From Nemertoderma westbladi (taxonomy: Eukaryota; Xenacoelomorpha; Nemertodermatida; Nemertodermatidae): a stretch of 48,509 nucleotides of DNA. The notes below the pieces were generated by a model. That model had not been told where the DNA came from, searched no databases, and was given only the letters and a program-made list of their open reading frames with translations. A program made the position numbers and the translations under genes. Of the stretch, positions 29,342 to 38,140 are shown one piece after another (position 1 is the first letter of the stretch; the number at the start of each line of letters is the position of its first letter). Location of the stretch: the NCBI GenBank assembly GCA_032718475.1, contig JAUCBJ010000663.1, positions 1-48,509 on the forward strand. The letters run 5' to 3'.

Positions 29342-31602
29342 TGTTGTGTCCTCTATGGTAGGGACTACCCTACAGCCTACAAATCTACTAATACGAAGCT
29401 ATAGAATATCTCTATCCGTAAAGTCCAGTAGCATACCGCTTACCAGATCCTAGTAACGATGTATCTTACTATGAGACTCTAGTAATGAAACGGGCTCGTA
29501 CAGTATCTGACAACAAATCCCAGTCCAGGATATCTAAACAAACAGATACAATACACAAACTACTACTGGCGAGGAGCAGAGCCTGGTGTCTATTCTAGGT
29601 ACGTGGGCGGGTCTAATGCCTACGAACTAGACAAAAGGATACCTGTCCTCTAACCGGTATGGCAGATGCACAGTTACAGTAACAGACCAAACTCACGGGA
29701 AAACAATCCCCGCGCAGCGAATCCTAACTATCGCTGACAGTCCTAAATACAGTAACTTGCCGCGGTGTGATTTATATGGTTTATATACGAGCTAGGTGGG
29801 TTACAGCCCTAGCGTAACAATACTGATCTCCCTGTCTGAATCAGCCTAAAAGAGGTCGTGCCTAAATGTAACGATAACTGATCTCCCTGCACGAAATCAG
29901 TCTAAAAGGTCAGGCCTAAATGTAACAATACTGCTGAGCAGAAAACAACAGTTTAATAACGAAAATGAAATACTCCTTCTTGCCGTAACTAAATATCAGA
30001 TCCTAATTTACAAATACAGATAAATTCTGCCTAAAGTAATATAAAGTGCGCTATAACTAGTAGAACTCTAAGGGTAAATATGTTTTAGGGCGTGTGTGTG
30101 TGGGTGTGTTACAAATAAAACAATTTTGGTGTATATCTTTTCACTAGGTTTTAGTGATTTTCTGACCGAAATGATACCGTGCGCTAGCTACTAAAATAAA
30201 CTAGTCGCGTTTTGTAGAACTTTATACTCACAAATGACGTCAAAGCTCTCTCCTTCTTATCCACAACTCAAATGGGCAACCACGGTGTTAGTAACTACAC
30301 CCGTGATCGGCACAAATACCAGATTCTGGTTGTAAGATAAGAAATAGGGGTTAATCGCTACCGTACGTTAGCTGATCTGGTATACAAATTTGATTCTAGA
30401 ACTTTGTTGCTGCGGTAGTTAGCAGCAATACCTATCAGTACGTGGCAAGGCGCGGTAGGATATTAGTAAAACCTCCCTAGGCCAAGCGGTGTGCCGGTAG
30501 CAGAAATACTCCTTGCCTGATCAAATAACCAACTTCAGGCAGGGGGGGGGGGGGGGTGTACTAATGTATGCTCTACAGAGCGAACCGGTACCAAACCGTC
30601 AGTACTACAAATCACTAAATTATGGAACGTATGCTGTCCGTACCTAATATGTACTTGCGTACTGACGAACGGCAATAGGTCGCAATACCTGTGAGGTATA
30701 CAGGTAACCCAGGGGTTTGCAGGACTGACAAAGGGGGTTCTGCCTAAATATAGTTATTTGATCCTAAATTTGCGGCGTCCCAGGACGACGTCACGCTTAC
30801 CCTGATCTATAGGTCTTACGGCGGGCAAGGGCGTCAAACAAAGTCTTACCTTCCTCATAAAGCGGGCGCTGCATGGCGTGTGGAGTATTTCGAAGGGCGA
30901 AGGGAGTGCGCGGTCTAATCTAATGTGGGTGCTTAGCGTGTTGTGGACATCTTTCCCTACGTTGCTGACGGCCTAACGGTCTAGGCTGCCATCTTCCCGA
31001 TGTTTGGCTGTCCCAAAGTTGGACCAAAAGAAAACATGTTCAGGAGTTTGCAGTGTATTTACAGTTTAGCAAAGATTTATCAAACAGAATTACAAATTGT
31101 TTCAACAAGAAACCAACAAAGTATAACGAAATGATTAGTGCAAGAGTGTAAGTCAAAGGTAGGTGAAGCAAGTACAATTGGTGATAACCGAAGGCAAACC
31201 AGCCCTTTTATACTGAATCTGGGACATAGAATCCACTAGAATCTTCTAGAGTATTCCACGGCCTCACATTGGAGCAATAAGATATTCTATGCCCATGATT
31301 GGCCCAACTCATTGTTCGATACGTTGTACGCACCTCATTGGCTTACCAATTTGTACCAAATGAAAATAAATGGCCCCAAAATACAAATTTCCCGACCAAG
31401 ATTCGAACACGTAACCTATGTAATGCAACCAACGCCTTAACCATCTGACCACTACGCCACGAGAGTAACTAGGGGTTTTATGTATACAAATATGAATAGG
31501 CATATTACATTACTGTAACTTAATCAAAGTGCGTCGGATTTTCGAAAGTTTTTACGTTAAAGTTAAACTACAAATGCTATCTTATAGTGAAATAATTCAT
31601 CA
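29342..31602 (-). repeat. BEL/Pao 5' LTR
   Basis: 2261 bp, starting TGATGAATT on the minus strand. It differs from the 3' LTR by about 25 substitutions and one 26-bp segment near 29608-29634. It has a G15 tract at 30542-30556. It should carry the element promoter, but I see no unambiguous core motif. Confidence 0.95.
31392..31466 (-). other. tRNA-like segment in the 5' LTR
   Basis: A-box TGGCGTAGTGG (31459-31449) and B-box GTTCGAATC (31408-31400) with the tRNA-typical GGTTAAGGCGTTGG between. It lies about 140-210 bp from the LTR start, that is, in U3. Stems are incomplete. Confidence 0.62.
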
Positions 31603-31607
31603 ACACC
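31603..31607. repeat. BEL/Pao target-site duplication, right
   Basis: ACACC, matching 15573-15577. Confidence 0.88.
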
Positions 31608-31685
31608 CAACCCCGAATCTTAATACTTTTGCACCACTTTTCCTCCCATTATATACCATTTCTTGTTTTACAATTTCACACTAAC

Positions 31686-31817
31686 CTATTCCATCTCCAC
31701 ATATATCACAAGATTCCTGACAGTAAATGAGCATGTAATTCGGATTGCTCTCACATTCGCCATCCAGAGCCCATCCTATGCAGTCGATAGAGATGTCATC
31801 CCGTTCAGTACAGGGTG
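31686..31817 (-). CDS. ShKT domain exon (upstream copy) of the mosaic gene
   Basis: This 132-bp exon (44 codons) encodes PCTERDD, DCIGWALDGEC, NPNYMLIYC and ESCDICG, a complete six-cysteine ShKT module. The minus acceptor is TATTTCTACAG|CA and the donor is GGAATAG|GTTAGT; both are phase 1. The next exon in frame is 15309-15443, across the 16-kb intron holding the BEL/Pao element. Earlier exons (signal peptide, possible protease domain) must lie beyond 32230 or outside the window; none was recognised. The exon sits about 40 bp from a 15-bp minisatellite. Confidence 0.87.
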
Positions 31818-31859
31818 CTGTAGAAATACAAATTTGAAATATTTAATTATTATCTGCTC

Positions 31860-32216
31860 CATAATACATAGCACAATAATGCATTGCACCATAAGACATT
31901 GCACCATAATACATTGCACCATAATGCATTGCGCCATAATGCATTGCACCATAATGCATTGCACCATAATGCATTACACCATAATGCATTGCACCATAAT
32001 GCATTGCACCATAATGTATTGCACCATAATACATTGCACCATAATGCATTGCACAATAATGCATTGCACCATAAGACATTGCACCGTAATACATTGCACC
32101 ATAATGCATTGCACCATAATGCATTGCACCATAATGCATTGAACCATAATGCATTGCACCATAATGCATTCCACCATAATGCATTGCACCATAATGCATT
32201 GCATCATAATACATTA
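31860..32216. repeat. 15-bp minisatellite, about 24 units
   Basis: The unit CATAATGCATTGCAC has variants TACATT and AGACATT. Because 15 is a multiple of three, all six frames stay open and give spurious His/Tyr/Gly/Met or Cys/Met/Val polymers. It lies in the intron just upstream of the ShKT exon's acceptor. Confidence 0.95.
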
Positions 32217-32299
32217 CTTCTAACACTATAAACAAAAAACAATAAACTAATTCCATTAGAACATAAAAATATATCATACATTTTGAGACCTCAGAATTT

Positions 32300-32614
32300 G
32301 TGACTGAATTCAACTACCTGGGTGTAGTTTTATCTATTAAGAACGGCACAGAAGGTCACCATAATTATCTGTATGGCCGAGGCATCAGAGGTTGCCTTCG
32401 TCTATCTGGCACCGTCAATATGAACATCATATCCATTGAATCTGCCTTTAGACTTTGGGATGCAATAGTAGTCCCGACAGTGACTTACGGCTGCTCAACC
32501 TTCACTGACCTCACTAGAGACCAGTTAATGGCATTGCATTACCCGGCAATACCCATGGTTTCTATTTTAAAATTTGGTGAGGGATCAGCAAGTTTGCCTC
32601 AACGACTCAAATCC
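32300..32614 (+). pseudogene. LINE reverse transcriptase C-terminal fragment
   Basis: EFNYLGVVLS, then HHNYLYGRGIRGCLRLSG, SIESAFRLWDAIVVPTVTYGC and DLTRDQL form the connection/thumb region that follows the palm in non-LTR retrotransposon RTs. The catalytic palm is absent. The frame is cut at the TTAA where a MITE inserted. It is unrelated in detail to the RTE-like copies at 6.0-7.3 and 35.1-37.6 kb, so it is a second LINE family. Confidence 0.7.
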
Positions 32615-32618
32615 TTAA

Positions 32619-33265
32619 GGGGGGGTACACCATTTTCGGCATATAAGTGCCTAAGATGCTATTCTATATGACAGGTTAGAAAATTTTTATTTTTCGCTAT
32701 TTAATATTAGTTAATACTAGTTAACAACAAAAAAAACTTGGTTGCGCTTAAAACACTAAGGCTTTTTCAGTTTTGAATCTAATCACATGAAAGTTTATTT
32801 ATATGATAGATCAAAGATGGGGCAACATAACTATCAGGCGAAATTTTGTGAAAATAATTCTGCACCGCTAGGTGGCGCTGCAAATTTATGCCTAATTTTA
32901 GATTTGTTATAAATAGTATTAACTTTTATTAACAAATAATTTCGAAAAGTTGTCTGATACTTTTATGCAGGGTGGCTATGTAGACACCCACAGAAAGTTT
33001 CAGACTAATTGCTCAAAAATTGTAGAAGTAGTAGGTTTTGAAGTTGACAATTTCATAAAAAAAATATTTTGAGATAATCGACCTTTCATTATATATAGTA
33101 ATAGTAATTTCAATAGGAATCCCTAAATGGAAATTGTTATAACTTAAAAACTAAAAGAGCTATTAAATAGCGGTTTTCAGATTTGGAAACACCATTCAAT
33201 GGTGCATTATAATATATCATAAAAAAATTTCGACATATTTTTGACCAAAATGGTGTACCCCCCCC
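32619..33265. mobile_element. TTAA-flanked MITE (piggyBac type), 647 bp
   Basis: The ends GGGGGGGTACACCATTTT and AAAATGGTGTACCCCCCCC are inverted repeats. Both are bounded by TTAA (32615-32618, 33266-33269), the target duplication of piggyBac-superfamily transposases. There is no transposase ORF. It interrupts the LINE remnant. Confidence 0.88.
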
Positions 33266-33555
33266 TTAATTCTGTGGACCACCCAGAACTTTCCACTATT
33301 AACCTCTCCTATTTATCAAAAAGCGGCGACGAGTTGGCGCACAATTTTTGTCCAATGGTTTCCACCATAAACTGTGTTCAATTAGCTCTTGTTGGAGGCC
33401 TTCTGACTCCTGCCACTGTCGGTTTTGTTGCGTGCCTGCCACATATATTCTACACTCGTTACAATGCATCCTTCTACCGGAGGATCCATCCCTTCTGCGT
33501 CTCGCTTTTCACTTGCAGTCCTTACAAGACTCGTAACTTAATTTATCTTAATTAA
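33266..33555 (+). pseudogene. Probable continuation of the interrupted LINE
   Basis: An open frame (LNSVDHPELSTINLSYLSKSGDEL...) resumes after the TTAA element and stops at 33555. It is followed by an AT-rich tail with AATAAAGATAAC at 33636-33647 that could be a polyadenylation site. No RT motif is visible, so its assignment to the same LINE rests on position only. Confidence 0.35.
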
Positions 33556-33659
33556 TTCTTACTTTAATCATTTTGCGATCTTTCTTCGACTTATTAATTT
33601 AATTGGTTTTTATATTTTATACTACCCGTTAGGTAAATAAAGATAACAATTTTAATTCC

Positions 33660-35137
33660 TAAATTGATATATAGTTTAAAACTCATTTGTTGGAAAGGTT
33701 GAACTGCGGATTGCTCGCAGTCACCAAAACAGGTTTACTTCCAAGCACACGTGCATTTTAAATCATTTAATCTGGTCTAATTAAGAACTATATACTTCAA
33801 TCTTTATATTTTAATAATTTGTTCTTCTGTGCTCCGCCTGTTTTTATTTGTTTGAATTTTTTAACAAATTTACTTGTACCAGCACTCTAATTGAATTGAA
33901 TTTAATATTAATGTTACGTACCTGTTAAACTTGCAAATAATTTGGTAGGGATGGACGTAACAAACAACAACACAAGGATTATCATTATTTCACTGTACAG
34001 TAGTTTAATCTAATATAAGTAATATTGTATTGAGGTACCGGTATCTATAGAGAATATAGATGTGACTGAATGTTACAATGGAAGTTCTGATCAAGACATG
34101 TTATTTTATTATACATAAAGGTATCAATTAGGGTGTTGGTTAATGCAGCTGTGTAAAGTAATATGACCAGGTTCTGTAGCTTACATTACCACCATTATGG
34201 AACCGTTTATAAATAACAGGCTCCAATTACAATCAAAGTATCATTGTTTTAATGTAATAACTGTGTTTAATTATGCGTTTATAGTAATAACATAATAGAC
34301 GTACACACAGGCCTGTAATACTACTGTATCTGTTCGTTTGGTACAGCAGTACAGACTTAATGAAGAAGGCTTCTGAAAGCAGGATAGTTTAGTTGTAAGT
34401 TTAGAGACTGCCTGCCACCTGGACTTTTTGCATTATTGATTTTGTGGATAACGTCCCAAAAATGTAACATAGTTTAACTATCACTCTCGAACTAAACTAC
34501 CATATTCATGTCAACCAGATAGACCAGTAAATAACATGAGATAAGACATGTTGTACCAGACAATAACACAAAAAGGTGTTCAAACATCTCAAACATACTT
34601 TCTATTTTATGCAACATCTCAAAGGATCATGCTAAATAACGTTCTTGTGATGGTGACAAAATTGCAAATGCGATAACTCTTGTGGAGGAATGTGCAGCTC
34701 GACAAAAGGAGAAAATTGCAAACGTAACTCTTATATATCACCGAAAAACTTAACTTGTCGCTTCGAGCAACCAAGCGTCGAAGATATTCAACAATACTTA
34801 CGGCTATGTCATCGTTTTGGAATCAGAGATTTCCAGAATTTTACCGACAAATTCTTGCTGATTACCTTCTTCTCAGCTTACTATCACAATTCCATTTACA
34901 GATATCATCAACTGCATCAACAGTTGAAACCGGTCTCAGAGATACAACAACTGGTTGCTTATTTTAAGACTAGATTTAATCGGTTAAGTATTCGAGATAT
35001 AGTTGTTGTATTTATCGCAGATGAACTTTAAACAATTACTTATGTTGAATTTCGGGAAGGAATACTATAAGGTGCTGAAGATGGAAAGTATATATTACAG
35101 TATATGTATATAGTATATATTATATACAGTATATATT
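33660..35137. other. Gene-free stretch with one unassigned ORF
   Basis: A 113-codon plus frame at 34690-35031 (FEQPSVEDIQQYLRLCHRFGIRDF...) has no family I recognise and is probably transposon debris or chance. The stretch ends in AT dinucleotide repeats at 35090-35137, where a LINE begins. Confidence 0.5.
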
Positions 35138-36136
35138 AAGAATGCTGTGCCGGCTTGTTGACAAAATTGGGTCGCCACAACTTCCTATCCGATTAATTTT
35201 ATGTGAATATTGGAAAATTTTGGTCTATTTGGAGTTAATAAAAAGACCAACACTAGACACAGACACTCAACGGCAAAGTCTAGATCAGTTAGGTACATGG
35301 CAGGATTTCCTCGACTTCTGGAGCCAGTAGGTGGAGTTATCATCACCCCATCACCATTATGATGATCTAAGGACATGCGTAGAACATAGTCAACAACAAT
35401 TATGAACAAGAATGGTGCAAGTGTGTCTCCCTGGAGGACTCCCCCTAACACTTCAAATGGTTATGTGCCACCATCAACAGTAGACACAAATGTTGTCGAA
35501 CCATCGTATACTGATCTGATTGCTGCAATAATTTCATCAGGAATCCCATATAATGAAAGTATGCTGAACATACGTGAGCGAGAGACTGAATCAAAGGCCT
35601 CGAAGAAGTCAACAAAGATAACAGCCAGATGCCTGTCATTATTTTTGATAACTCTTCAATTATCCTTCTAAGTGCCAAAATGGGCTCCATGGTCCCACGA
35701 CCTTTACGGAACCCCATTCTGATTTCCACGGAGCAGTCTCACAATGGGATCCCTGATGCGATTTAATAGAATTCTATTGAATAGCTTTGCAGCAATCGAG
35801 ATCAATGAGATTCCCCGAAAGGAACCTTAGAGTGTTAGGTTGCCCTTCTTGGGAACTGGCTCCAACTTATTTGTATTCATTTCTTGTGGGACTCTTTTTG
35901 TTCTGTATATGTCTACCATGATGGGATAAATGAGCTCCAAACACTCAGGTATTTTAAAGACCTCAGGGGGAACGCCATCTACTCCACTGGCACGATTGGT
36001 CTTAATGCTTTTTGCAGCAGCCTTCACTTCAGCAAAGGAGATATCGCCATTCGCCAATGGGAATATCTGGGAGTACAGACTCAGACACTTTTACTTCTAT
36101 AAAGTTATCAGGCAATACCATGTCATTATTGACAAG
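35138..36136 (-). mobile_element. RTE-like LINE, minus copy, internally deleted
   Basis: Same family as 36137-37651, in opposite orientation. Its 3' end is clipped at CAGCATTCTTAA, so the last 40 bp and (TAG)n tail are missing. Two internal deletions remove most of the thumb region and part of the palm. RT pieces are readable at 35445-35729 and 35827-36057 (SIKTNRASGVDGVPPEVFK). Its 5' side reaches farther into the element than the plus copy and abuts it directly. Confidence 0.88.
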
Positions 36137-37603
36137 GTCTTTAAAATACCTGAGTGTTTAAAGCTCATCTGTCCCATCATAGTAGACATGTACCAAACAA
36201 CAAGAGTCCCACAAGAAATGAAAACAAATAAGTTGGTGCCAGTTCCCAAGAAGGGCAACCTAACACTCTATGGTTCTTTTCGGGGAATCTCATTGATCTC
36301 GATTGCTGCAAAGCTATACAATAGGATTCTATTAAATCGCATCAGGGATCCCATTGAGAGACTGCTCCGTGGAAATCAGAATGGGTTCCGTAAAGGTCGT
36401 GGGACCATGGAGCCCATTTTGGCACTTAGAAGGATAATTGAAGAATTATCAAAAAAGAAAGACAGGCATCTGGCTGTTATCTTTGTTGACTTCTTCAAGG
36501 CCTTTGATTCAGTCTCTCGCTCACGTATGTTCAGCATACTTTCATTATATGGGATTCCTGATGAAATTATTGCAGCAATCAGATCAGTATACGATGGTTC
36601 GACAACATTTGTGTCTACTGTTGACGGTGACACAGAACCATTTGAAGTGTTATGGGGCGTCCTCCAAGGAGACACACTTGCACCATTCTTGTTCATTATT
36701 GTGGTTGACTATGTTCTACGCATGTCGTCCTTAGATCATCATAATGATGATGGGGTGATGATAACTCCACCTACTGGCTCCAGAAGTCGAGGAAATCCTA
36801 CCAAGTACCTAACTGATCTAGACTTTGCTGATGACTTAGGAGTACTCTCAGAATCATTAGAGGGAGCCCAACGGCTCCTCAGCTCATTAGAACATGCTGC
36901 TTCTAGTGTTGGTCTTTTTATTAACTCCAGAAAGACCAAAATTCTGACCGTTAACTTTGAAAGTCCTCAGCAAGTCTCTGATAGGATGAGCATAAGCTCA
37001 AAGGATGGTATGCTTGAGCATGTGGACGACTTCTGTTACCTGGGATCATGGATCCGGAAGTCAGGTGAGGACCTTCGAATACGTAAGGGAAAGGCATGGG
37101 CAGCCTTGAATAGGCTTTCCAGGATTTGGAAGTCACCGAGAATTAATCGGAAACTTAAGGTCCGATTATTTAGAGCAGCAGTAGTTCCAGTACTCCTCTA
37201 TGGGAGTCCATGCTGGGCTCTAACTGCTGAGGACACCAAATCTCTGGATGGCACATTCACAAGAATGCTACGCCGGGTTCATTGTGTCAAGTACAATGCA
37301 CACATCTCCAACCAGACACTATATAACATTGGAGGTGTCTCATTGGTTCCCCCAAGCTTGACACTAGAACAAAACCGCCTCCGCTTTGCAGGACATTGCT
37401 TTCGCCGTGAGGACCAGCCAGTGCATAATCTTGTACTTTGGCAGCCTCATGGAGTGAATAAGCATGGTGGACAGCCCATGACTTTCTTGAGACGCATCTT
37501 AAAGGACACTGGCCTTAAAGATGCGGATGATCTAGCAAATGTCATGGGTGATAGGGAGTTGTGGCGGTGCAATTTTGTTGACAAGCCGGCACAGCATTCT
37601 TAA
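36137..37603 (+). CDS. LINE reverse transcriptase (RTE-like), 5'-truncated
   Basis: About 488 codons, open to the TAA at 37601. LINE sequence begins at VFKIPECL (36137); the frame extends upstream to 35930 only because it reads antisense through the adjacent minus copy. Visible RT motifs: FRGISLISIAAKLYNRILLNRI, NGFRKGRGTMEPI, VDFFKAFDSVSRSRM (motif A Asp), GVLQGDTLAPFLFII, LTDLDFADDLGVL (catalytic FADD), SRKTKI. The thumb/C-terminus has LLYGSPCWAL and RLRFAGHCFRRED...GGQPMTFLRRIL, typical of RTE-type elements. The apurinic endonuclease and the N-terminal RT part are missing, so it cannot be autonomous. There is one extra codon (SS) relative to the 6-kb copy after VLRM. Confidence 0.85.
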   Translation, partial: VFKIPECLKLICPIIVDMYQTTRVPQEMKTNKLVPVPKKGNLTLYGSFRGISLISIAAKLYNRILLNRIRDPIERLLRGNQNGFRKGRGTMEPILALRRIIEELSKKKDRHLAVIFVDFFKAFDSVSRSRMFSILSLYGIPDEIIAAIRSVYDGSTTFVSTVDGDTEPFEVLWGVLQGDTLAPFLFIIVVDYVLRMSSLDHHNDDGVMITPPTGSRSRGNPTKYLTDLDFADDLGVLSESLEGAQRLLSSLEHAASSVGLFINSRKTKILTVNFESPQQVSDRMSISSKDGMLEHVDDFCYLGSWIRKSGEDLRIRKGKAWAALNRLSRIWKSPRINRKLKVRLFRAAVVPVLLYGSPCWALTAEDTKSLDGTFTRMLRRVHCVKYNAHISNQTLYNIGGVSLVPPSLTLEQNRLRFAGHCFRREDQPVHNLVLWQPHGVNKHGGQPMTFLRRILKDTGLKDADDLANVMGDRELWRCNFVDKPAQHS

Positions 37604-37651
37604 AAATGCAGCTGCAATGCAGCATGCCGATCCTAGTAGTAGTAGTAGTAG
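37604..37651 (+). mobile_element. LINE 3' end with (TAG)6 tail
   Basis: AATGCAGCTGCAATGCAGCA is followed by TGCCGATCC and six TAG units (37634-37651). A trinucleotide microsatellite in place of poly(A) agrees with RTE-class elements. The same 3' end is in the 6-kb copy. Confidence 0.85.
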
Positions 37652-37721
37652 AGGAGCTTTTCAGAGTGGGCCTTCCAACCATTTTTGAGGCGATCGACCG
37701 AGTTATTAGCGATCAAAAATT

Positions 37722-37766
37722 TACGACGACGACGACAGGTGACGACGACGACGACGACGACAGACA
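37722..37766. repeat. (ACG)n microsatellite, interrupted
   Basis: ACGACGACGACGACAGGTGACG and further GAC units, imperfect. The plus frame across it would encode a poly-Asp run, but no gene context was found. Confidence 0.85.
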
Positions 37767-37868
37767 ACTCGTTAATGGCACCCATATGCTAAGGCTACGC
37801 TCACATCATGGCTCGCCCCACTTAGTGAATACTTTTACAGAAGAAGTCCTAACGGTCGTCTATAATAA

Positions 37869-38140
37869 GGTTTGATACGTAAATGGTTTGATAAGTAAAA
37901 GGTTTGATATGTAAATGGTTTGCTAAGTATAAGGTTTGACAAGTATAGGCCCTAAGGTTTGATAAGTATAGAGTTTGATAAGTATAGGGTTTGATAAGTA
38001 TAAAGTTTGATAAGTAAAATGTTTGATAAGTATAAGGTTTGATAAGTATAGGGTTTGATAAGTATAGGGTTTGATAAGTATAGGGTTTGATAAGTATAGG
38101 GTTTGATAAGTATAGGGTTTGATAAGTATAAAGATTGATA
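37869..38140. repeat. 16-bp minisatellite, about 17 units
   Basis: The unit GGTTTGATAAGTATAG is degenerate at the left edge and near-perfect at 38035-38130. Minus-strand frames across it (YLSNPILIKPYTYQT) are artefacts of the repeat. Confidence 0.93.

Larger units (their letters stand above)
15578..31602 (-). mobile_element. Complete BEL/Pao LTR retrotransposon, 16.0 kb
   Basis: Two long terminal repeats (15578-17811 and 29342-31602) flank a 11.5-kb interior with a minus-strand Gag-Pol in the BEL/Pao order: Gag (DUF1759-like), zinc knuckles, aspartic protease, RT, RNase H, integrase, DUF5641-like C-terminus. The ends are TG...CA and the 5-bp ACACC duplication fits BEL/Pao integration. It sits in an intron of the ShKT/EGF gene in the same orientation. 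The element is about twice the length I expect for this family, owing to 2.2-kb LTRs, a 1.8-kb 3' untranslated part and extra linkers. About 25 substitutions between the LTRs by eye (about 1%) indicate a young insertion, although gag and pol carry disabling changes. Confidence 0.95.

Noticed and set aside
31663-32313. Several long frames over the 15-bp repeat (His/Tyr/Gly/Met or Cys/Met/Val polymers)
   Set aside because: All frames stay open because the unit is a multiple of three. There is no start context, splice site or domain.
34690-35031. 113-codon plus ORF as a gene
   Set aside because: No family motif, no splice or regulatory context, overlapping alternative frame of similar length; left as unassigned.
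35930-36136. N-terminal extension of the plus-strand LINE ORF
   Set aside because: These codons read antisense through the adjacent minus-strand LINE copy; homology starts at 36137.
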